The notes under the pieces were generated by a model. The model searched no databases and was not told where the DNA came from. It saw nothing but the letters and a program-made list of their open reading frames with translations. From Turritopsis dohrnii (Eukaryota; Cnidaria; Hydrozoa; Anthoathecata; Oceaniidae): 64,000 bases of DNA. Numbering within the stretch: the first letter of the stretch is position 1; each line of letters starts with the position of its first letter. The position numbers and the translations under genes were made by a program. Positions 12,060 through 23,100 of the stretch are shown piece after piece. The stretch covers positions 868,001-932,000 of the forward strand of contig BQMF02000029.1 of NCBI GenBank assembly GCA_027922465.2, written 5' to 3'.

Positions 12060-12530
12060 GAATTTACTTTGTGTCATGCAATGACTTGTAAAGGTGGCTT
12101 TGTAGTAAAAAATACATGATACTTTTCGTGATTTCTTAACAGTGTTCTTGAACAAAACTTGTAATGGCGTCGAAAAAAAAAGAAAAAACACTTAATTCCT
12201 ATTAACAAAAACACTTGCGATCTGAAATCTTTAAAGTCTGGTAATGAAGCACGTCTGAAAGCAAGAGGTTTTTGGAGGAAAAGAGAAACTGCATTTTTTG
12301 ATATTAAAGTCACGTATGTTAACTCCGAGTCCTCTAAAAACCCTCGAAGCATCAACACACGAAGATGCTAAGAAACGTGAATATCTACAACAAAATACTG
12401 CAAGTAGAACGTGGATCATTCAATCACCTTGTGCTCGGAACAAATGGAGGAGTGGGGAAGAGTGCCGTAAATGTTTAGTCTGTCTTGCACATGCAATGTC
12501 AGAAAGTCATGAATGTTCTGTTCTGTGATG
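12060..12530 (+). pseudogene. Broken REL-endonuclease LINE tail
   Basis: Pieces in shifting frames match the C-terminal region of the intact-looking LINE tail at 24925-25916. CHAMTCKGGFVV (near 12074) is the zinc-knuckle and following stretch. NEARLKARGFWRKRETAFFD (near 12243) is the restriction-like endonuclease core, followed by IKVTYVN. RGSFNHLVLGTNGG (near 12410) is the segment behind it. Stops and frameshifts separate the pieces. This is an old, dead copy. Confidence 0.6.
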
Positions 12531-12539
12531 AATTTAATG

Positions 12540-14090
12540 ATGGAAATAAGGGAAAATAATTTGATCGGTGAAAATCTGGAAAGTAATGTTTAATGCTAGC
12601 GATACGAACGGAGATTGGGGGAAGACGTACCATTTAGCTAGGGGGTTTGGGGGAATTTTAGATCTTCGGGTTAATTAAAGCCTTTTGGGGGCATTTGACC
12701 TTTTATTTTGAATGAAATTATACTTCATGTCATCGACGATAAAGACTAAAAAATTGAATTATTTTAAGAAATTCGTAGCTATCAAACGATTCGTATCAGA
12801 TTAGAACACTAAAAATAGTTGAACCGAGATAAGTCCTTCTACTGACTGCAGCATACAAATACTTCCTGTTGGTATCTTGACGTCCTCCCATTGGTTGTTT
12901 CATTTTAACGTCGGTTTTCACCGATTACCGACCGTTTTTCTGCATCAATGCGCTAACTAGATTTCCGATCAGATTATAAGACGCCGAAGAAATAAGTTTG
13001 GATAATTTTACTAGTGGAGATTATTATCATGGGAGTTGAACCACGATGTTTTTTCACTGGTCTTCACCTTACTGGCTTTTAAATTTAATGAAATATATGT
13101 GTTTTGTAAATTATCAAGGATACTAATCCCGCATAAAAACCTTTTAAGGTTGAATTTCGTAAAACAACAAATCGCTGCGTTCATGACAAAAACAAAAACA
13201 AATAGTGGAAGAGAAACCGTTTTGTAAATAATTTTTACCTGGGAGACTGGATCTAGAGCATTTTTTCCGTAGTATTTTCTTGTTAATACAAGGGTTTCCC
13301 GGAAAAAACTAACGTCGCCTCTACTTGGCTTTACGTCAAATGTATAAAAAATGACCGAAAAAAAAAAATATATATATATCACTCTTTAAGATAAAAGTGT
13401 TATGCACACTGCGTGTTATATATATGATGAAACCTAAATCAACGTGAAATAGAAAACTGCCCGTAGAAAACGATCTAACGGGTGAACGATCAACCGGCTT
13501 GGAAAAGTGTTTTATATTTATACATATCCCATATACCATGGCAAGCTTGCTTTGCCATGTCAAGGCTCAACAACTGCGCTAGTGTTGGATCCGAGCCTGA
13601 AATCCATATAAATGGTCTCGTACATTATCCTGAAAATCTAGTGTAAGTTCCAAATTGAACCAACATAATCGAGAGTGGATAAAACGATATGCGCTTGATA
13701 GCTATTATGCTATCATCCAAATATGTACGATTACATTGATTGCGTCAATGTTTTATTAATAGCCTTGTTAAGACATAGCATGCATTCTTTAACCAAACTG
13801 TAAAACAACAAACTGCAATAATCTTACTTATAAAGCCTAGGAAAATTTAGTCAGGGTTGTGATTGAAATATGATGGTATCTACTCCTAAGATCGATATTG
13901 TTTTCCGAATGTTCTGAAAACCACTGTTAAGTCTTAGTATTTAACTTAAGGGAATTTCAAATGTTTATTGACATGACCTAGATCTGGAACAAACTGCAAC
14001 CCAGGGTCCTCTTGCCTTTCCAATATGCAGATCCGTATATCGAAAAGGGAAAAGATTTTGAGTTCGAGGTTGTTAAACGCTTTCTTTGAT
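12540..14090. other. No gene seen
   Basis: AT-rich sequence with only short chance frames. A (AT)n run sits near 13370-13380. I see no exon with believable splice sites and coding bias. Confidence 0.45.
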
Positions 14091-14095
14091 TGGTG

Positions 14096-14349
14096 TTTTG
14101 ATTCACAAATGACGTCAACCAATTTTTCAAACTTTTTGCCCCCCCCCCCCTCCCCCCTCGGTCAACCTGCGTCAACTTTGCGTTGCCCCCTCCCCCTCAG
14201 TTGACGTCATCGTTTGAGAAGAGACATTCACATTTTCATAAAAAACTTTTACTTAATTTGAAAAATCAAGGTTCTGAAAACTGTGAAGGTTGACGTCAAC
14301 AGTAGTATCACCTCCCCCCCCCCCCTGTCAACTAGCGTCAACTTTGGCA

Positions 14350-14391
<42 letters not shown>

Positions 14392-14422
14392 CAGTTGACG
14401 TCATTTGTGAACAGTCCCTTAT
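14096..14422. mobile_element. TGACGTCA-ended inverted element with poly-C tract
   Basis: The ends read TTCACAAATGACGTCAACC (about 14099) and GTTGACGTCATTTGTGAA (about 14394-14412). Two internal TGACGTCA boxes (near 14203 and 14291) and long C runs, including about 38 consecutive Cs at 14351-14389, lie between. It may be two short copies side by side. A third, truncated relative is at 46505-46590. The length of the C run is unreliable in any assembly. Confidence 0.6.
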
Positions 14423-14573
14423 TTTGGATTTCCTTTTCTAATGTAAGGGATGAAGAATCTGATACGGATATTCATTGTGCTTACTATTCAAAAAGTCGAA
14501 AAACCATAATGTTAGAAAGGACTATGTTGACTTTCCCTGTGACATCCGCCATTCCTAAATAACAGATAATTCA

Positions 14574-14857
14574 CAACCTCGTTCCCAGGGCTTCTTCGAA
14601 ACGAAGGAAAGCCCTGGCACAGGCTGGTCCATTATAAAATCTGATTGGCTAATGAATTTAAATCATTTTTTTCCAATGCAAATTGAATTCTTGAAAACAA
14701 ACGCCTGACATCTCCATTATAACTCGCCATTTGTTTTTGAAGCACGGAGGCCCTAAAAAGACCGCTGAGTGAGAAAATCACCCATATTTTGGGTGATTTT
14801 TTATCTGCCTTTGCCAGGGCTTTCTTTCCTTTCGAAGAAGACCTGGGAACGAAGTTG
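14574..14857. mobile_element. 284-bp MITE with 10-bp target duplication (MULE-type)
   Basis: Inverted ends about 45 bp long begin CAACCTCGTTCCCAGGGCTT and close with CCTGGGAACGAAGTTG. A perfect 10-bp duplication AGATAATTCA stands on each side (14564-14573 and 14858-14867). A duplication of 9-10 bp is usual for Mutator-like elements. There is no coding capacity. Confidence 0.8.
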
Positions 14858-14867
14858 AGATAATTCA

Positions 14868-17172
14868 TAAAGCAATTATGTGTGCTTGAGGATTGCCGTT
14901 CGATGAAAGTTTTGAAACTGGTCTTGAACCACCCGGCTCCGAACGTTTTCCCTCAAAATGTCCGACTGGGCGTATGTAAAATTCCAGCCTCCTTTGTCCT
15001 GCAAGATCTTTGAAACACCCGGCCAGATGACATCAAGACCTGCTGCAGGAATTTTACGACTAAGAGGTTTGTTGATTCTTCAAAAATTCTAAATGGTCTG
15101 TAAAAATTAAGTCATGAGAGAGTAACATTTTTGTTCCTGTTCCCGGCCGCTGGTTTGTATTGTATTGTATTTTTTGACTCACTTTGCCGGGACTTTTCAA
15201 ACTCCCGCCTGGACATTTTGAGTGAAAATGTCCAGCAGGATATTTCAAAACTAGTCTCAAAACTCCCGCGGGACATCTCAAACTCCCCGATGTCTGAAAT
15301 ATTTGGCCGAATGGTTGAAGGATACATTTTACACCATCTTTTCGCGTAGCTTTTATTAAGGAGTCCGTTGGTAAATTTTTTCCGACACGAAATTTTCCGA
15401 AACCTAATCAAATGGTTCAAATATTGATAAAGTGGAGAGAATAAACATTAAAGATGGCCTAAAGTATGACCTCGTTTTAAAGATTTTAATTGCCTTTAAT
15501 TATCCCACTGCGGAATAGAAATAATAAGTGAAGATTACTAAGCAATAGATGTAATTAGTAAAACAATAAAAAACATAATGAAGAGGCAAATCTTCATAAC
15601 AAGGCATTAACACGGTGTTTCAACAGAAATTCGGGAAAGGTCTATATCTGTTTCACGCTGAATATTTCGTCTATGGATAAAGCTGGTTTGGCTGTACGTT
15701 ACACGTTACAAAGGAGTCCGTATAAGTTGTAAATGCAGTTTATCCGAGGCACCAAACATTTTATAAACATAATCCTCGTAAAGGGATAACCAATGCTTTA
15801 ACTTTCTGATCCATTTCGATGACGTATTGCAAATTCCTTAATAGCCCATAGTTTACCTTTTCAATTCACTTTTAGTTGGCTCTAATGTATTAAAACAACA
15901 GCTGATTACTTAGTACGAGGTCAGTTCAAAAATTTCTGGAATAATCTATAGATTTTCGTTATTCAACTTTTGTGAAACTTCTGATTTAATCCCCCCGGGA
16001 AACATTAAATATATTGAGACAAAGCACAACCCCCACCCGTTGTTGACGAACCACTGTTTTCGAACGTTGATTTAACCAATTTAGCTGGTTATTTGTATTC
16101 CTTTGTGAGATGCCCCTCGAATTTACAAAATAAGTCATTTAGTATTCTATATTCATTTCATGCTAACTGTGTATACTTTCTCAAAAGTTTCTGTAAAAAG
16201 AGTTGTTAAGATGAAATTGTCATTTCAAATGAATTTGAAAGTCATATATGTTTTGAGAAATGTGAAGTTGTAAGGAGGTTTTTGTCAAAAATTAAAGTGG
16301 ATCAAAGGCATTTTGGGCATTCAATCAGTTCCATGAAATTAGTCTAACACCAACAATTTAGTCCAGTACGTGGTCTTACCCGTTGACTCCAAGAGACGTC
16401 AGTAATTCCTTTTAGATTACGAGATTTGGGCCCTTAAATTAGTCATTTGCAGTGACCATCCTTAGATCTTAGAGTAATGATATCTGGGTATAGTGTCTTT
16501 TTCCCAATAGTTTACTGTTTTTCAAGCTTAATGCGTAAAGGCACTTCCCAACTAAGAGTTACCATTTCGTGCGACTAACAGACAGAATTGGGTATTAATG
16601 TATTGACACACAATAAGCCGAAATTATTTGCTCGAATAAAAGGGGACTCAGAGAATTCCATGTCAGCATAATGAAAGTTCAACTACCGTCTTTTTGCTCA
16701 ACCAGAGGTTGTAACCATGTTTATCTAAGTTTGCGAACAATTTAGGTAGTAAAAGCAAAGTAAATGGCCGGGTATTGAAACAAAATACAATCATACACTT
16801 CTACCTTGTTGGAAGAGCAAGCAATAGGTCCTATTGTATACAACCTAATATAAAAATCTTCTCATAGTATTTCAAAACGTGGTTGAGTGTCGTGTTGGGA
16901 GTTTCTTTCCTAAAGAACGTGCTTTTGTTAGAATATCTATCCAGGAAATTTAATGGAACAGAAGTTCATTTACTGATACTCAGACTTGACTGAATAAACT
17001 CTTGTTGTTTAATGAATCACAGTTCAACTCAAATGTAGACGAATCGAAACTATCTAAGGTCAACCTATAATCACTATTTACAACTTCGAAAGAAAAACAA
17101 GAAAAAACCAACTAACAAAGTCTAACAACATAATCCAAACTTTATTGACTTGTTCTACTCTCCTGCTTTCTA
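14868..17172. other. No gene seen
   Basis: Intergenic sequence downstream of the large minus-strand gene. A short dispersed repeat, ACACGGTGTTTCAACAGAA plus about 20 bases, at 15609-15646 recurs at 40061-40096. Near 15190-15300 there are short self-complementary stretches around GGACATTTTGAGTG. No exon is supported. Confidence 0.45.
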
Positions 17173-20100
17173 CTATTTCCTTTTCAATTTTCGTTCATAA
17201 TCTAATCTCGTCCTTAACTGCGAAAAGCTATACTGGGACAAGTCTCCATCTAATGCAGTGCGAATCCTTTGTTCGTTCAACGGACCACCATCAATAATTG
17301 CCTTGCACTTTTTCTTCAATATCTCTATCTCATTACGGGAAAAAAGCCTTCTTCTTGTTTCCGGTGAAGGGCAAAAATTCTGCTAAAAGGTCAAATACGA
17401 AAAGTAATACGAAAGAATCATTAGTCAGAATGTTGTTCATGGCACAGAACAATGCACTGCATTACTGAAAATATGGAATTGTCAAAACAAGTAAGTGGAT
17501 CACAATATCAGGGAAAGAATTCATCATACTTACTAAAGTAGCTGTGCAGCTAGACACTGGTCTTGGTGATGTTGGTAATTGTCTCTAAAAATTAACATTT
17601 ACAAAAAAGGTGAGACCATTGAAAACCATTTGAACGAACGAAATTGAGAAAAAGATCATTTGAAGAATTTGGGGATACCAATACTCTTAAGCAGGTAAAT
17701 AAACTGGGACTTACAAACCTCTATTCTAGGATAAGACTTACTTTGCACTTAGGAGAGTAACGCATCAAACTTCTAACTTTATCATATATCTGTTTCTCAC
17801 TAGTTCCGAAAAACTTTGAGCATTCATTAAATTTCTCTCTAACATCTGCCATAGACACATGATTCCTTTCTATTTCTTCGGAAAATATTCCCTTCAGTTG
17901 AGTGATGTCACTAATGGTCCACAAATGCTTTGGGGATGAGGTAGTCAAGTCTTTGGTGACTACAAAATCAGTTGGAGGTTCGGGAACAGTCCGAAAGTAT
18001 TTCCGAACGATTTCGGCACCTTTAGCTGCTGTTTGTTGCTTTCTTCTAATGAAATAATGCGACTCTGCTGTCTCCAAACTGTGTCCCATTAAGTCTGCAA
18101 CTTCCTGATTAAAGCCTAGACCTTTATCTCGTATGCCTGTGCTTGTTGATTTTCTTATAATATTGCAGGTCAAGTTCTTCACAGGCGTCTTCTCAAATAT
18201 TCCACCCTTGACCCAAAGTTGGTGAATTCTTAGACTGATTTGACCCGGATCCATAGAAGATCCAGTCCAAGACAAGAACACGTTTGGACTGTTCGAGTTT
18301 ATCTGAGGTCGAACTTTCGTGACAAATATGTTGAGCCAGCCATATTCCTCCTCATTTAAAGTTATCGCGGCAGGACCATATGCGTGTGAGGTCTTATGGT
18401 TTTTAACGAAAATTTCATAAACACCATCTACTTTTCTTGCGGCATGAAACTCCGAAACCAAAACGTTTGCCGATACTCCTGATCGATGACCATTAGCAAA
18501 ATGGATCGCCGAAAACAAATGGTCTCTCATCTGACAATACTGTGTTTGCGTAACATTGACATTACTCCTTTTAAGTATCGCAAATAAATCTTTCGCTTTA
18601 ACAGCATGATCACTTTTTTCATATGCTTGGACTTGTTCCGGGGTGACCAACATGGAAAAATCGTCAATATCTCTCTCCCATTTCCGTTTCCGATCCATTT
18701 TTTGATAGCTTTTCTTCCACCCGTTAAGTTTTAACTTCAAATCTAGTATTTGGGCAGAAGACACATCCCTGATCCCAACTTTTTCGGTAATGAGATATTC
18801 GCAGAAGATATCAACAGATAACAGGTACTTTTTTATGGTTCCCGGTAAACTATTGCGAAATTTGCAATATTCCATTAAATAATTATCACGGAAATGCTTG
18901 ATATCGAAAAACATTGAAAAAGGTTGGTTTTTGCATAAAACCAAATATATGCGTTTTACATCATCACTGAGTTGAACGCAAGATACTCTGTTGCCACCAT
19001 CTGGGCTTTGTAGGTATCTTACGAAGCCATTCAAAACAACTTTCACATCCCGTGGCAATTCTGCGTCTTTTGAATCCTCATCTTCCGAAAACAGATCCTC
19101 ATCGTCACTTTCATAATATTTGTTGAGTGATGAAGTAGGTGTAGTGGGTATCTTTCTTGTAGTTGATGAATCTTTATTGGCTTTCGAGAACAACAATCGC
19201 AGAGAATTCGTAACTGGCTCTGATGAATTAGGTGTAGTGGGTATGTTTCTTGTAGTTGAAGAATCTTTATTGGCCTCTGAGAATAACAATCGCGGAGAAT
19301 TCGTAACTGGCTCTGATGAATTAGGTGTAGTGGGTATCTTTACTGTAGTTGAAGAATGTTTTTTGGCATTCGAGAATAACGATCGAGGAGATTTTGTAAT
19401 TGTCTCTGGAAGAATGCTGGTATTAAACATTTGTGCTTCTTTTAGTAGTTTGTAATAGTCCGCATTCCGAGGTAGCTTATGATGTACAAGAAGATGCTTT
19501 GGCAATCTTTTCAATACCTTGTAACAGCCTTTGACAGGGCAAATCCGTGCAAAGTGATAGTCCTTTTGATTTCCCTTTTTTGGCGTTTTAACCTTTGGTT
19601 GCGATTGTTTTCTTAAGGAGAACTGTCCCATAACAGCACCACAGCTTGCCTTCGTCCATTTATGTTTTAGCATCAAATGCCTTGGCAAATTTTGGACAAT
19701 CTGCTTACAGACAGACACAGGACACTGTCTGCTGTGACGGGAAGGGCTAAAATGTTGGATAAACAAATGAAAATACACAAAAAAGGTTTACACAGATAAG
19801 TAATCTCCACATTGAAAACTTACGGTTTTCGCTTAACGTATTGCTCTTTATGAATGGTCAGGTTCTTATCTGGAAAGGTCTGGAATGAAATTAACGAGAA
19901 AAAAATAACAACTAGCTAATGTATCCCTTTGTTATACGGAATTGCAAATATAATAATAAAGATGTAATGTAATGTCATCGGATCGATAGCGCAGTCGGTA
20001 GAGCAATCGCCCCGCAAACGAGAGGTCGTGGGTTCAATCCCCACTAGATCCGTTACCTTTACGGAAAGTTCTATACAATAATAGTGACACTCACATTTGA

Positions 20101-23100
20101 ATTGAACTCCACATGGGCGTTCCTTTCTGTGTCATATACCATAGCAACGTCAGCATTCCATTCCGCGTTATCTATCAAAGCAAGCTTATCATTCCGATCC
20201 TTATTAACTACCATACCAACCTCAACGTTCCGTTCCACGCTACCTGCCAGTTCATCATTCTGTTCCACACCACTTACCATAGCAACCTCATTGTTCCGTT
20301 CCACGTCATCTACTATAGCAACCTCAACGTTCCGTACCGCGTAATCTACTACAGGAAGTTCATCGTTCTGTTCCACACCACTTACCATAGCAACCTCATT
20401 GTTCCGTTCCACGTCATCTACTATAGCAACCTCAACGTTCCGTACCGCGTAATCTACTACAGGAAGTTCATCGTTCTGTTCCACACCAATTACCATAGCA
20501 ACCTCATTGTTCCGTTCCACGTCATCTACTATAGCAACCTCAACGTTCCGTACCGCGTAATCTACTACAGGAAGTTCATCGTTTTGTTCCACACCAATTA
20601 CCATAGCAACCTCATTGTTCCGTTCCACGTCATCTACTATAGCAACCTCAACGTTCCGTACCGCGTAATCTACTACAGGAAGTTCATTGTTCTGTTCCAC
20701 ACCAATTACCATAGCAACCTCATTGTTCCGTTCCACGTCATCTACTATAGCAACCTCAACGTTCCGTACCGCGTAATCTACTACAGGAAGTTCATCGTTC
20801 TGTTCCACACCAATTACCATAGCAACCTCATTGTTCCGTTCCACGTCATCTACTATAGCAACCTCAACGTTCCGTACCGCGTAATCTACTATAGGAAGTT
20901 CATTGTTCTGTTCCACACCAACTACCATTGCAACCTCATTGTTCCGTTCCACGTCATCTACTATAGCAACCTCAACGTTCCGTACCGCGTAATCTAGTAT
21001 AGGAAGTTCATCGTTCTGTTCCACACCAACTACCATAGCAACCTCATTGTTCCGCTCCACGTCATCTACTATAGCAACCTCAACGTTCCGTACCGCGTAA
21101 TCTACTATAGGAAGTTCATCGTTCTGTTCCACACCAAATACCATAGCAACCTCATTGTTCCGTTCCACGTCATCTACTATAGCAACCTCAACGTTCCGTT
21201 CCTCGTTATCTGCCATAAATTGTTCTTTCTTTCCATCTTTCCATTCAACGTCTTTAATATTTAATATTTCCTTTAGTTCCGCTTCCAATGCTTCTTCAGA
21301 TGCAACTATAAATAATATAAGACTGAAATTCGCTGGGCAATCTACCAATCGGGAATACTGAAAGTGAAAGCTTTACCTTCTTCGTCTTCACTCTCAGGTC
21401 TTTGCCATATCTGCTGTAAGTATCTGCTGGCCTGTAACAAAAAGTAACAAAAAGTATTAATAATTTTTAATAATAATGGGTTTCAAAAGAATTGCAAATA
21501 AACCAAATGGTACCTCGGAATGGCTAACATTGGCATATAAGCAATACAATAACACCATACTTTCCGGAAATAATACTTTGAAAACGTAGTCAAAATACTA
21601 AAAAGAAACAGTTCAACGTAGACAAAACATCAATTTGCTTCCGAGGAATACCTTATCTTCTGAATGTAAAAAAAGAGTCCGACCCACCAAACGAGAAAAA
21701 GAAGTCTGATACTATAAGAGCTGTTTCGATCGTAAAGCACGAAGCAAATTATTGAAATTTCAGTAAGTAAAAATAAACTATTCTACCTTCCTCCGTTCAG
21801 CGGGACCAAAAGTTTGCAGGATTTTATCCATGATTGTACTTTCCTGTTCTTCTGTATAAGGGGAGCATACGTCAACAACTCTTAACCTCCCTATGCCGAA
21901 TTAAGCTGCAATTTAGACGAAACACTTTTTTACTATATAGTGAAGATTTAAGTGAGTTACCTTTCTGTTTACCACCTGCCTTGTATTGCTGATGTCGTTC
22001 ACAATACGTCTAATAAAGAAAATAATATAAATAGTTTTTAGGAACTAAGGTTAACAATCTGGAATTGAAGTTACTCAATGCTGGACTATACCTTCCCAGT
22101 AAATATACATAAAATTTGACTGTTTAGATTATCCATCATTTCTTTGATGGTCTCAATGGGAACATCTTGCACATTTCTGAAAATGCATAAAGTTTTTATT
22201 TTATTGGGGTTTCAGAAGATATAGTTAATAAACAAGCCTGAGAATACATCCAATATTTACTTGTATTTTTTCCAGCTAGGGCAAGCAACATTATCTTCAC
22301 CCTGTAAGATAACCTTTTTAATGTAAAAGATATGCAGGGCAGGCAAAAAGGAAGACATTTAAGAAGACTTAAGACTAAATTAGGACTAAAATAACATTAA
22401 TCTCACCATGGTAGCATATAGCATCGCAAAACTAAAAGGGAAAGGACATGGTAATAGTAGCTTTAGTGACTATAGATTTCGACATGAAAGAAAATGTTTA
22501 ATACTCCAGATAATTCCATATTTCAAAGTCTAAAGTAAACTAAAGATTCATAAGAAAGAGAACCAACTACCTACATTGAAGAGTTCGTATTAGTTTTTGA
22601 CCTGAGGTCATCGATGACTTGATAATTCAGTGGGTTGGTTGCATAATTTCTATGCTCAGTTCCAGTCAAATGCTAAAACAAAAAAACTAATTTAAGGCAA
22701 GAGACTGTGGTAAGAACTTTTGGGAAGTTTTTCGATAAGTAGTTTTCGAAGAAGGGGAACTGAAATGAGTAATTTTTGGTAGAATATAATTTAGTACATC
22801 TGCGGTCATGTTCAAAACTGTAATGGGTAAGTCTTTCATAACAAATACCTCATTTAAGTCTTCAAACTTTGTGTCACAGCATTCACAGTAGCCATAGTCA
22901 TTGTCATTTCGAATTATTCTTTCGGGATACTGAGACTCCCCAGAACTGGTTGAAATTGAAGGAAATTTTCCCTCATAGAAAAGTGGACAACTTAAACTGA
23001 ATGAATAAATTTAAATGTTTATCTGAAATACATCATAATTTAAATATAAAATAAACAGCTAACCATTCTTTGTCTTCAATTTTGAAGAATGGCTCTTTCA

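Noticed and set aside
11402..12419. Several overlapping frames of 60-94 codons on the minus strand
   Set aside because: No domains, no splice context, low-complexity hydrophobic composition. The plus strand holds a broken LINE tail instead.
13011..13563. 123- and 75-codon minus-strand frames
   Set aside because: Compositional Phe/Tyr/Lys runs from AT-rich DNA, without motif or coding bias.
19120..19455. 111-codon plus-strand frame
   Set aside because: Antisense shadow of the Ser/Thr-rich direct repeats in the recombinase exon.
20113..20997. 294-codon plus-strand frame across the repeat array (NVPYRVIYYRKFIVLFHTNY repeats)
   Set aside because: It is the antisense shadow of the 108-bp coding repeat. 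The minus frame continues in phase into spliced exons on both sides; the plus frame does not.
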